From Pseudomonadota bacterium (lineage in GTDB: Bacteria; Pseudomonadota; Gammaproteobacteria; Burkholderiales; Ga0077523), in assembly GCA_963205165.1 (NCBI GenBank), contig CAUJJX010000037.1, positions 1 to 46,052 of the forward strand: a stretch of DNA of 46,052 nt. Reading direction: 5' to 3'. Under the pieces are notes generated by a model, which saw only the letters and a list, made by a program, of their open reading frames with translations, had not been told where the DNA came from and made no database searches. Below are positions 35,901 through 43,128 of this stretch, in pieces. Made by a program: the position numbers and the translations under genes. Positions within the stretch are counted from its first letter, which is position 1. Each line of letters opens with the position of its first letter.

Positions 35901-37960
35901 CCGACGACGTGTTCTCCGCGACCGGCACGCTGTCGGCCCTCACCGAAGGCGATCCGCTCGTCGTCGACGGCACGACCATCGGCACCATCACGACGAACAG
36001 CGGCGGCACGCTCCTGCTGACCTTCGACGCCGGCGCGACCGGGACGCTCGTGAACTCCGCGATGCGGCAGATTGCCTACGCGAACGGCAGCGATGCGCCG
36101 CCGGCGAGCGTGCAGATCGACTGGACCTTCGACGATGGCAACTCGGGCAGCCAGGGCACCGGTGGCACACTGACAGCGACGGGCAGCACGACGGTCACGA
36201 TCACGGCAGTCAACGACGCACCGTCCACGACGCCGGTCGTGCTGACCGCGATCTCCGAAGACAGCGGACCTCGCGTCATCACACAGGCCGAGCTGCTCGG
36301 CAATGTATCCGATGTCGATGGCCCGGCGCTGACGGCAACCGGCCTCGCGATCACCACCGGTGCAGGCCAGCTCGTCGACAACCTCGACGGCACCTGGACG
36401 TACACACCCGCCGCCGACGACGACACCTCGGTGGACTTCAGCTACACCATCACCGACGGCACCGATTCGGTGGCCGGCTCCGCATCGCTGGACATCACGC
36501 CGCTGAACGACGCGCCCGTGCTCGACAGCGCCGGAATCACCGTGTCCGAGGGCCAGTCCGTGACGCTGTCCGCAGCCGATTTCGGCATCACCGATCCGGA
36601 CAGCGCGGCATTCACGTTCACGCCGGGCAGCGTCAGCGGCGGGATCTTCCAGCTGGCCTCCGCTCCCGGCGTGTCGATCGCGTCGTTCACGAGCGCCCAG
36701 CTCGCTGGCGGACTCGTCCAGTTCGTCGACGACGGCAACGAGGTCGCACCGTCGTTCAGCGTGAACGTGAACGACGGCACGTCGAACTCGAACACGCTCG
36801 CGGCGACGATCGGTTACATGACCACCAACGACGCGCCGACCACGACACCCGTCACGCTCACCGCGATCGCCGAAGACAGCGGACCTCGCCTCATCACGCA
36901 GGCCGAGCTGCTCGCCAACGCATCCGACGTCGACGGCCCGGCGTTGACGGCAACAGGCCTCGCCATCACCTCCGGCGCGGGCAACCTCGTCGACAATCTC
37001 GACGGCACCTGGACCTACACGCCCGCCGCTGCCGACGAGAGCGCCGTCGTCTTCGGGTACACCGTCACCGACGGCACACTGTCCGTTGCAGGAACGGCAT
37101 CGATGGACATCACGCCGGCGCCGGCCGTCGCGACGCCGGTGACGGCCCCCGTCTATCCTGGCTGGACGGCGCCGCCGGCCATTGCCGCGCCCGCGACGAC
37201 GCCCGCGGATCTCCCGTCGGTCGCGATCGTCGCGGAGTCGCCGGCCCCATCCACCAGCCCCGCCGCGGAGACGACGATCGAGACCGATGCGGATTCGAGC
37301 GACGCCCTCGCCACGCCACGCGCGTCCGAAACGTCCCGGGCCAGGTCGGGCATCGGCGTCGGGCACTCGGGCAGCGGATCGACCGGCGGACCGGACGACT
37401 ACATCGATCGCGTCGTGGAGGACGCCATCGTGCTCGACCGACTCATGGCCGACGCAGCGGTCGTCGCCGCGGCCAATGCCGGCCCGGATGCGACCTTCCG
37501 GTACTCCGCGATCGGCGTGCCGGCGACGAACGCGCAGACGATCGCGCAGCTCCGGACGCTGCTGGCGAGTTTCGGCATGGACATCTCGGACACGCCTGCG
37601 CCGTCCACACCGTCGGGTGTGATCCGGATCGCTGCAGCGCCCGCATCGACCACCGATCTGCCCGAGGACGCGGGGCCGCAGATCGATCTCAGCGCGGCCG
37701 GCGCCGTCCGCCTGACGGGCGTGGCCATGTCGACCGGCGTCGTCCTGTGGGCGCTGCGCGGCGGCGGCCTGCTCGTGTCGCTGATCGGCGCGGTGCCGGC
37801 GTGGCGCAATCTCGACCCGCTCCCGGTGCTCGCGCCCGAGGAGGACAAGCCCGAGTGGATGGTCCAGGACGACGAGGAAGCCGAGCCGCGGGATCCCGCG
37901 AGCACGCGTCTCCGTGACGCCGCGCGCATCGCCTCGGCCGCTGCGGAGTTCGTGCTGTGA
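29915..37960 (+). CDS. Giant surface/adhesin-like protein (~2,681 aa): LEPR motif, DUF4347-like, cadherin-like, PKD, NHL-type propeller, delta-60 propeller, C-terminal TM
   Basis: MIGWLRSRFGSRRQQRAELLVEELEPRVLYSADAAVLL; DUF4347-like (IHLFSHGTDGQL...DILLYACDVA...GGDWNLEYATG); PKD (APTADAGGPYTIAEGASLTVDGSASTDPESRPLTYAWDLDNDG); 5-6 xGPDGNLYVGD blades; 7 delta-60-type DGSLDTTFNGTGxV repeats; C-terminal hydrophobic VAMSTGVVLWALRGGGLLVSLIGAVPAW. ATG at 29915 chosen over the 29621 ORF start, which lies inside the upstream gene. Confidence 0.92.
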   Translation: MIGWLRSRFGSRRQQRAELLVEELEPRVLYSADAAVLLSPDAFAPVAEVRSLDVYAPVDAEDDPTFDPGTDTDIAPLDTRVAENADTTVAPSGDMVATTASIETLPRVEIVFIDDRVEDQDTLLADLAARDAGDTDIEIVRLDGTRDGLAQITAALDGRSDVSAIHLFSHGTDGQLRLGSGWIDESTLINRASELAAWSGALTADADILLYACDVAADAQGESFVRQLAALTAADVAASADTTGHASLGGDWNLEYATGTVESSVLPALATQEAWVDVLAVTSNGTVSSAQTTGATSLTWSHTVLAGSNRALFVELAIDSLGASVTSVTYGGVALTQVGRGAGNHAVEIWVLLSPAEGTANVVASFGATTAAAGGASTFNGVSQTTPNGTFVSATGTGTDATIDAASAVGDIVIDVQYWQGAPSGGAPGGGQTLQWWQSSGVMVGGSTSEPGATTVTMSGSFTSSTQWEIGALSIKAAVNSAPTITDGATVTLTGTNENTTSSGTAVSALLTAAGYADVDGGSSGVAITSKAGNGTWQYSTDGVTWAGFGAVSSTNALLLTSTTQVRYIPDANNGETATFGFKAWDQTSGTASTNAVAAYATTASSGGTTAFSSGSATGSMTVSPVNDAPVLADTALALNTIEDAGVPSGAVGITVGSITGGITDVDTSAVTGIAISATDETNGVWYYTTDGGTNWTTVGAVTGGSSLLLEANADTRLYFAPTGGYSGTSSSALTFRAWDQSSGTAGSKVSTLANGGTTAFSSATDVVDVIVAANVAPTADAGGPYTIAEGASLTVDGSASTDPESRPLTYAWDLDNDGNYGEVGEGTTSGPTISWATLQSFGITDDGTYTIGLRVSDGALTDTATTTLTVTNTGPTLSVTGGSSAIENHTYTLSLGATDPGDDTITSWTIVWGDGTVETVVGNPASVSHTYAVPGFTYDILASATDEDGTFTNVDALVSDLADHAVYRLDGTTGASEGTLPVNASLSQPMGSTFGPDGRLYVGGNASNNVVWHDLTAGTTGVFVSAGSGGLNSAGDVAFGADGNLYVASYGTDQVLRYDGTTGAFIDVFIAGGVSAPAALAFGADGDLYVGGWFDGKVWRFDGTSGALVGGGAFVTLAGGFGVGAIAFGPDGNLYVGDGNFNDLMKYDGTTGAFIAKLDDAISPRDITIGPDGNIYVSDFNTGHVERYDATTGVSLGNFDTGVTGMSQAWGLSFTPDVQVTVSANVAPTITNLDGDALAYTEDDGAVVIEQGGDALVTDIDTSDFDAATLTVSFAAGSDSAEDVLGIRHQGMGAGQIGISGSDIAYGGVVIGSFTGGSGGTPLVVTFTSAADAAAVGAVLNNVTYTNTDGVAPTIGARTVRFVLTDGDGGTSAASDATVTVGRLNDAPVLVDGATVVLTGTNENTTSGGRLVSSLILPSIWSDVDDTGQRGIAVTGLSGNGTWQYSTDGSTWTTFGSVSTTHALLLTSTTQVRYVPDGVTAETATFDYRAWDRATGTASTATVPGYADVGTSGGSTAYSTGTATASMTVAAVDDAPTFSAASGVVTTDLTTRDHGYAVAVQPDGRLLVAGSGLGAAFDTDFSLTRYNGDGSLDTTFAGTGNVLTDFGASDDTARSVVVQPDGKILVGGTATIGGQSVFALVRYNTDGSLDTSFGGTGKVTTSVVVGVNCNATSLVVQDGGKIVLAGTSGNGSTDIALVRYNADGSLDTTFNGTGTVSIDFGASYDTGLAVALQADGRLLVAGNTNVIGSTHFSVVRVNDDGTLDTGFGTAGKVTLAMGGDSSATAIAVQADGGIVVGGYARGAVYYDFTLVRLQADGSLDTTFNGTGKVTTAVSPTSDQIYALIIQDDGRIVATGTTEAAGNYNFAVVRYAADGSLDTTFNGTGIVSTDVGQALDTAYALVQQADGKLVAVGDSITFGFGPQPSVTGLVRYTTTGALDTQFGAAATTLDATPMYVENGAAVVLDPDAAIFDTELSAADNFAGATLTLARTGTANADDVFSATGTLSALTEGDPLVVDGTTIGTITTNSGGTLLLTFDAGATGTLVNSAMRQIAYANGSDAPPASVQIDWTFDDGNSGSQGTGGTLTATGSTTVTITAVNDAPSTTPVVLTAISEDSGPRVITQAELLGNVSDVDGPALTATGLAITTGAGQLVDNLDGTWTYTPAADDDTSVDFSYTITDGTDSVAGSASLDITPLNDAPVLDSAGITVSEGQSVTLSAADFGITDPDSAAFTFTPGSVSGGIFQLASAPGVSIASFTSAQLAGGLVQFVDDGNEVAPSFSVNVNDGTSNSNTLAATIGYMTTNDAPTTTPVTLTAIAEDSGPRLITQAELLANASDVDGPALTATGLAITSGAGNLVDNLDGTWTYTPAAADESAVVFGYTVTDGTLSVAGTASMDITPAPAVATPVTAPVYPGWTAPPAIAAPATTPADLPSVAIVAESPAPSTSPAAETTIETDADSSDALATPRASETSRARSGIGVGHSGSGSTGGPDDYIDRVVEDAIVLDRLMADAAVVAAANAGPDATFRYSAIGVPATNAQTIAQLRTLLASFGMDISDTPAPSTPSGVIRIAAAPASTTDLPEDAGPQIDLSAAGAVRLTGVAMSTGVVLWALRGGGLLVSLIGAVPAWRNLDPLPVLAPEEDKPEWMVQDDEEAEPRDPASTRLRDAARIASAAAEFVL
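36211..36501 (+). repeat. Intragenic 291-bp cadherin-like direct repeat, copy 1
   Basis: NDAPSTTPVVLTAISEDSGPRVITQAELLGNVSDVDGPALTATGLAIT...; nearly identical DNA recurs at 36826. Confidence 0.85.
36826..37116 (+). repeat. Intragenic 291-bp cadherin-like direct repeat, copy 2
   Basis: NDAPTTTPVTLTAIAEDSGPRLITQAELLANASDVDGPALTATGLAIT...; same length as copy 1. Confidence 0.85.
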
Positions 37961-39504
37961 TCGCCGCGCTCCGCCGTCGCTTCCCGAGGCTCGTCGCGAG
38001 CCCCGCCGTCCGGATCTCGATGGGCATGAGTTCGCTGATCGTCGCGATCCTGCTCGCGATGGATCTCGCGTTCGGGCTGCTGCCCGACCACACGCTGCTC
38101 GTGCGCAAGACGCGGGAGCGCATCGCGGAGAACCTGGCGATCGAGGCAGCGTCGCTGATGGGCTCGGGCGACGTGCTGCGGCTGGGACTCGCGTTCCGCG
38201 AGCAGGTCGCGCGGGACGGGACGATCCTGTCCGCCACGGTGCGACGCAGCGACGGACAGGTCGTCACGCACGCAGGCGAGCAAACGGCGGCGTCCGACGC
38301 GCAGGCCGACAGCGCGGCGCGCGTCGATCACTTTCAGGTGCCGCTCGTGTCGAACGGTCAGCCGTGGGGCGTGCTCGACGTGCGCTTCGAGAGCGCTGCG
38401 CCGCGCGGCCTGCGCGGGTGGCTCACGCATCCGCCGGTGCTCACGGTGCTCGCGCTCGGCTTCGGCAGCTTCGTCGCGTTCTTCCTGTACATGCGCCGCG
38501 TGCTCGCGCACCTCGATCCGTCGACCGTGATCCCGGATCGTGTCCGGAGCGCCTTCGACGTGTTCTCGGGCGGCGTGATGATCGTCGACACGCAGAGCCG
38601 CGTGATGCTGGCGAACGCCGCCCTGCGCGGATGGATGGGCGCCACCGACACCGAGAAGCTGCTGGGCCGCGCCGTCGATTCGATCCCGTGGTTCGCGCGG
38701 GCGCTGCCCGCCGACCGGGATGCGCATCCGTGGGTCCGGACGGTCGCATCGGGGATGCCCGTCGAGGGCGAGCACATCGAGTTCGACCGGAACACGGCGT
38801 CGGCGCTCAAGGTCATCGCGAACACCGCGCCGATCCTGGATGGCGTCGGCGTGGTCCGGGGCTGCCTCGTCACCTTCGACAACGTGACGCATCTCGACAT
38901 CCTGAACACGCAGCTGCTGGCGTCGATGACCGAGCTGACGCAGACGAAGGAGGAGGTCGAGCGGAAGAACGAGGAGCTGCTGCGCCTCGCGACGCGCGAT
39001 CCGCTGACCGGCTGCCTGAACCGGCGCGCGCTGTTCGAGAAGCTCGACCAGCTGTTCGTCGACGCACGCACGGCCGGCACGCCGCTCTGCTGCATCATGA
39101 CCGACATCGATCACTTCAAGTCCTTCAACGACCGGCACGGTCATGCCGTCGGCGACCAGGTGCTGCAGTCGACGTCGCACAAGCTCGGTGGCGGCCTGCG
39201 CGACATGGACCTGCTGGCGCGCTACGGCGGCGAGGAGTTCTGCATCATCCTGCCGGGCACGACGCTGGCGCAGGCCTGCGCCGTCGCCGAACGCCTGCGC
39301 AGCGACGTCGAGCTGCTGGCCGGTGCATCGATCCGGTCGACCCGCGATCTGAAGGTGACGTCGAGCTTCGGTGTCGCGGTGCTGACGGCGGACATCGTCG
39401 ATCCCGCCGAACTGATAGACCAGGCCGACCAGGCGCTCTACGCAGCGAAGAAGGGCGGACGGAACTGCGTGCGGACGTACGAGGCGATCGCCGAGGCTTC
39501 GTGA
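37957..39504 (+). CDS. Membrane diguanylate cyclase (two TMs, PAS-like, GGEEF)
   Basis: TM segments near the N-terminus and at VLTVLALGFGSFVAFFLYM; DPLTGCLNRRALFEKL...IMTDIDHFKSFNDRHGHAVGDQVL...RDMDLLARYGGEEF. GTG start overlaps the stop codon of the giant gene. Confidence 0.92.
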   Translation: MIAALRRRFPRLVASPAVRISMGMSSLIVAILLAMDLAFGLLPDHTLLVRKTRERIAENLAIEAASLMGSGDVLRLGLAFREQVARDGTILSATVRRSDGQVVTHAGEQTAASDAQADSAARVDHFQVPLVSNGQPWGVLDVRFESAAPRGLRGWLTHPPVLTVLALGFGSFVAFFLYMRRVLAHLDPSTVIPDRVRSAFDVFSGGVMIVDTQSRVMLANAALRGWMGATDTEKLLGRAVDSIPWFARALPADRDAHPWVRTVASGMPVEGEHIEFDRNTASALKVIANTAPILDGVGVVRGCLVTFDNVTHLDILNTQLLASMTELTQTKEEVERKNEELLRLATRDPLTGCLNRRALFEKLDQLFVDARTAGTPLCCIMTDIDHFKSFNDRHGHAVGDQVLQSTSHKLGGGLRDMDLLARYGGEEFCIILPGTTLAQACAVAERLRSDVELLAGASIRSTRDLKVTSSFGVAVLTADIVDPAELIDQADQALYAAKKGGRNCVRTYEAIAEAS

Positions 39505-39568
39505 TGCAGCCGATCAGGGCCTCGTGACACCGCGGAACTCAGGTGCGCAGCGCCGACACTGACAGGCC

Positions 39569-40429
39569 CTACCGGAAGAGCTGCTCCGTCGCAGAAAGAT
39601 TGCTGCTCACTTCGATCCGGACGTCGGGCAGGCAGTCGGTCGTCAGGCCCGTGATCCGCCACGCGACGGCGTCGATGTTGTCGACGCACGCTGCGGCCAG
39701 CCGGGTGTCGGCATGGCCGTACGCGAGCATGCCGCCCATGTGCAGCAGCGCGGCCTCGAGTCCGTGGTCGGCGCCTTCCTTCGGTGCGACCTGCTGGCGG
39801 ATGGCCGCGCCGAAACACGACGGCAGGCCCCACGCGTCGGCGAGCGCACCGCCCACTTCGGCGTAGTCGCATCCGATCGTCTCGCGCTCGATCGCGGCGA
39901 GCCGCCACGGCTCTCCACGCGCACTCTCCAGCGCGGCTGCCGCCGGGCCGGGAATCCGGTGGTACATGACCATGTGACCGATGTCGCTCAGCAGGCCTTC
40001 GGTGAACACGCGCCCCAGGTCGACGAGCCGGCCGGACCGCGCGAGCGCCGTCGCGGCAAGCCCGCGATACACGCTGTGTTTCCAGAAGCCGGCGACATCC
40101 ACCTGCTTGGGATCGATGCGCTCGAAGGTCGTCGCCACCGAACTGGCGAGGACGAGGTCGTGGACCTGGAACATGCCGAGCAGCGAGACCGCGCGCGACA
40201 CCGATTCGACACGGCCGCGCACGCCCAGGAACGCGCTGTTCACGAGCTTCAGCACCCGCGCCGTCATGGCGGGGTCCGCGGCGATGACGCGCGCGAGGTC
40301 CAGGGCCGTCGTGTCGGGATCCTCGACGATGGCCTTCACGCGGAGGAACACCTCGGGGAGCGTCAGCAGTTCGATGCTCGACGCGATCAGGTCGGCCGCG
40401 CGATGGCGGGTGGGGGCAGCGGTGGTCAA
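39569..40429 (-). CDS. HDOD domain protein (non-ATG start, 5' end uncertain; TTG at 40429 proposed)
   Basis: IELLTLPEVFLRVKAIVEDPDTTALDLARVIAADPAMTARVLKLVNSAFLGVRGRVESVSRAVSLLGMFQVHDLVLA, the HDOD pattern. The track ORF runs on to 42898 because of GC bias. Confidence 0.85.
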   Translation of the reverse strand: MTTAAPTRHRAADLIASSIELLTLPEVFLRVKAIVEDPDTTALDLARVIAADPAMTARVLKLVNSAFLGVRGRVESVSRAVSLLGMFQVHDLVLASSVATTFERIDPKQVDVAGFWKHSVYRGLAATALARSGRLVDLGRVFTEGLLSDIGHMVMYHRIPGPAAAALESARGEPWRLAAIERETIGCDYAEVGGALADAWGLPSCFGAAIRQQVAPKEGADHGLEAALLHMGGMLAYGHADTRLAAACVDNIDAVAWRITGLTTDCLPDVRIEVSSNLSATEQLFR

Positions 40430-40611
40430 GAGGCCTCGGTCGTCGGCAGCGATCGTCGAATGTCCGCGTCGGCGCCGCGTCGGCCATGGGCCGCGCCGCA
40501 CACGCGCAGTGCTGAGATGACCGTACTTGTCGGCAGTGCTTCCGGACTCTGAAGCGGATTCGCGTGGCGGCCGCGGATCGCCGGCGGACGCGCGTCGATA
40601 CGCCGGCCGGA

Positions 40612-42957
40612 TCAGCTCGCGCGCCCGGCGCGTGCCTCGGTCGCGGCATTCAGGCCGGCCAGCGCGATCAGTTCCTGGTGCAGTTCGAACCAGACCGTGT
40701 GGTAGCTGTCCGCGATGATTCGCGCGACGTACCCGCGGTCGCCGCCCTCGATGCGCGTCAGCGCGCGCGAGAGCCGCACCGGATACGTCGCGAGGCGCGG
40801 CGACAGGGTCGACAGCCGACCGAGCAGCGGCATCGCGCGCCCGTGCAGATCGGCGAGATCCCGGAGGACAGCGCCGTCGTAGCCGGCATCGGCGTGATCG
40901 TTCGGCGTGCCGTCCGGCCGGACCTGCCACGCCGTCATCACCTGCTTCAGCGTCGTGTTGATCCCGCCGAACTCGGCGTAGAGGCTCGCGACGGCCGCTG
41001 CATCGACCCGCGCGCGCTCGCCGTCGAGCAGCACCGCGACGTGGGCCTGCCCGGCGTGCGTGAGCTGCCAGCCGGCGCCGACCCGCGTGCACCAGCCGTG
41101 ACGTGCCATCGAGTCGTAGCGTGCCGCGGTCGCCTCGACCGAGAGCGACAGCGCGTCCGCGAGAAACTCCGCCGGCGCGCGGCCCTTGAGCCCGAGCAAC
41201 CGGAGCAGCGCGAGGTCTGCCGACGCCGCGGCCGGCGCGGCAGTCATCGCTGCGGGCGCCGCTGCGGCAGACACGGAACGCGCCGGACCGTGGAGCATCG
41301 CGAGCAGCGCCGGCAACCGCTGCCCGACGACGACCGCGCCCACGCCCGCCGCCACCGCGGCGCACACGCCCTCGTCGGTATCGAGCACGTGGCCGCGCAC
41401 CGTGACGCCGCGCCGCAGTCCGTCGCGCCAGTCCTCGCCGAGTGCGTCGAGATCGACACACTCGCCGGAGACGTTCCCGGCGCGGAGCAGCGGCACCGGG
41501 GCGAGCGCCATCCCCCATTCGAGCAGCCGGCGGAGGTCCGGGATGGCGGCTTCGTCGGGCGGCTCGACCGCGCGATCGCCGTCCCAGATCCGGCCGGTCG
41601 TGCCGTCGAGCGTGACGCGCCGGCCGGCGAACCTCGTGACGGTGTCCGGGCCGCAGCCGACGACGCACGGCCGGCCCAGCTCGCGACTGAGCACCGCGGC
41701 GTGCGACGTCGCGCCGCCGAGTTCGGTCATCAGGCCGCGCGCGGCGACGATGCCGTGCAGGTCGTCCGGACTCGTCGTCGTGCGCGCGAGGATCACGTCG
41801 TCGCCGCGCCGGGCACGCGCCTCGGCCTCGTCCGGATCGGTGACGACGACGCCCGTCGCGACGCCCGGACACGCGGCTTCGCCGATCGCGAGCGGCTGCG
41901 CGTCGGGGGCCTGCGGTGCGAGCCGTGGCGCGAGAAGCTGCCGCGCCTGCTCGACGCCGATGCGGCGGACGGCGGCCTCCGGCGAGATCAGCCCGGCCTC
42001 GGCGAACGCGACGGCCGCACGCGCGGCAGCCTGCGGCGAACGCTTCGCGACCCGCGTCTGCAGGAGCCACAACCGGCCGGACTCGACGGTGTACTCGATG
42101 TCCTGGAGATCGCGTGCGTCGGCTTCGAGCGTCGCGGCGGCGCGCAGGAGTTCGGCGTGGACATCCGGCATCTGCTCGCGCAGCGCGCCGAGCGCGCCGG
42201 GCGTGAACGCGCCCGCGACGACGTCCTCGCCCTGCCCGTGCGGCAGCCACTCGCCCCATGCCGGCGGATCGCCGGTGACCGGGTTGCGGCTGAAGAGCAC
42301 GCCGGTGCCGGACCGCGCATCGCGGTTGCCGAACACCATCGCCTGGATCGTGACGGCCGTGCCGCCGTCCTCGGAGAAGCCGCGATGGTTGCGATAGACG
42401 CGGGCGCGCGCCGAATGCCAGGAGTCGAACACGGCGGCGACGGACGCGAGGAGCTGCGTCCACGGATCGTCCGGCACGGGGTCGTCGCGACCACCGAGGA
42501 CGACCTTGCGGTACTGCGCGACGAAGCGGCGACGCGTGTCGGCGGCGAACGCGGCATCGCCGGTCTCGGCGGCGAGCGCGGCCTCCACGGAGTCGTCGAT
42601 GCCGAGGTCGAGCACGGTGTCCATCATGCCCGGCATGCTGTGCGCGGCGCCCGATCGCACCGACACGAGCAGCGGACGCGCGGGGTCGCCGAAGCGCCGG
42701 CCGGTGGCGTCCTCGAGCTGCTTCACGGCGACGAGCAGGCGGTCCCGGAGTTGTCCGTCGACGACACGACCCGCGGCGAAATAGGCATGACACGCGTGGA
42801 TCGTCGCCGCGACCGCGGGCGGCACCTGCAGCCCGAGCGCGCGCATCCGGTTGACGCCCCACGCCTTGCCGCCGATCTCTGCGGGCCCGAGCCGGCACGT
42901 GCCGTCCAGGGAAACGACCAGCGGCGGTCGCGGGACCGCGCCATCGAGTTCATCCAA
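40612..42957 (-). CDS. PEP-utilizing enzyme: N-terminal PPDK/PEP-synthase ATP-grasp + phosphohistidine swivel domain (TTG start)
   Basis: GPAEIGGKAWGVNRMRALGLQVPPA; VSVRSGAAHSMPGMMDTVLDLG; GVLFSRNPVTGDP; TELGGATSHAAVLSRELGRPCVVG. AGGAG Shine-Dalgarno 7 nt upstream of TTG at 42957. Confidence 0.88.
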   Translation of the reverse strand: MDELDGAVPRPPLVVSLDGTCRLGPAEIGGKAWGVNRMRALGLQVPPAVAATIHACHAYFAAGRVVDGQLRDRLLVAVKQLEDATGRRFGDPARPLLVSVRSGAAHSMPGMMDTVLDLGIDDSVEAALAAETGDAAFAADTRRRFVAQYRKVVLGGRDDPVPDDPWTQLLASVAAVFDSWHSARARVYRNHRGFSEDGGTAVTIQAMVFGNRDARSGTGVLFSRNPVTGDPPAWGEWLPHGQGEDVVAGAFTPGALGALREQMPDVHAELLRAAATLEADARDLQDIEYTVESGRLWLLQTRVAKRSPQAAARAAVAFAEAGLISPEAAVRRIGVEQARQLLAPRLAPQAPDAQPLAIGEAACPGVATGVVVTDPDEAEARARRGDDVILARTTTSPDDLHGIVAARGLMTELGGATSHAAVLSRELGRPCVVGCGPDTVTRFAGRRVTLDGTTGRIWDGDRAVEPPDEAAIPDLRRLLEWGMALAPVPLLRAGNVSGECVDLDALGEDWRDGLRRGVTVRGHVLDTDEGVCAAVAAGVGAVVVGQRLPALLAMLHGPARSVSAAAAPAAMTAAPAAASADLALLRLLGLKGRAPAEFLADALSLSVEATAARYDSMARHGWCTRVGAGWQLTHAGQAHVAVLLDGERARVDAAAVASLYAEFGGINTTLKQVMTAWQVRPDGTPNDHADAGYDGAVLRDLADLHGRAMPLLGRLSTLSPRLATYPVRLSRALTRIEGGDRGYVARIIADSYHTVWFELHQELIALAGLNAATEARAGRAS

Positions 42958-43128
42958 TCGGAGTCTCCTGGTTGTCGTCGTCCGGTACCGGCGCCGGGTG
43001 CCTGCGCCCGGACGGATCGCCGGGTCGAGAACTACGGTCCGGATGCAGCCTGCGGCGCGGCGGCCGGCGCCCGGAGGTTTGCGCGGACGCCGATGCCGCC
43101 GGATGCGCGGCATCGACGCCGGCAGGCC

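Noticed and set aside
32564-37366. 1600-aa minus-strand ORF antisense to the giant gene
   Set aside because: Shadow ORF from high GC3; the composition (VRRRDVE, DVRREHERV) is typical of non-coding antisense frames.
30505-37917. 2470-aa ORF in another + frame across the giant gene
   Set aside because: Arg/His/Asp-rich low-complexity translation with no domain logic; a GC-bias shadow of the real frame 29915-37960.
39505-39568. Intrinsic terminator between the DGC and HDOD genes
   Set aside because: Only a 7-bp AGGGCCT/AGGCCCT pairing across a ~40-nt loop and no T-tract; not convincing.
39569-42898. HDOD ORF extended to 1109 aa
   Set aside because: The upstream part is a shadow of the PEP-utilizing gene on the same strand in another frame; the HDOD domain starts near 40.4 kb.
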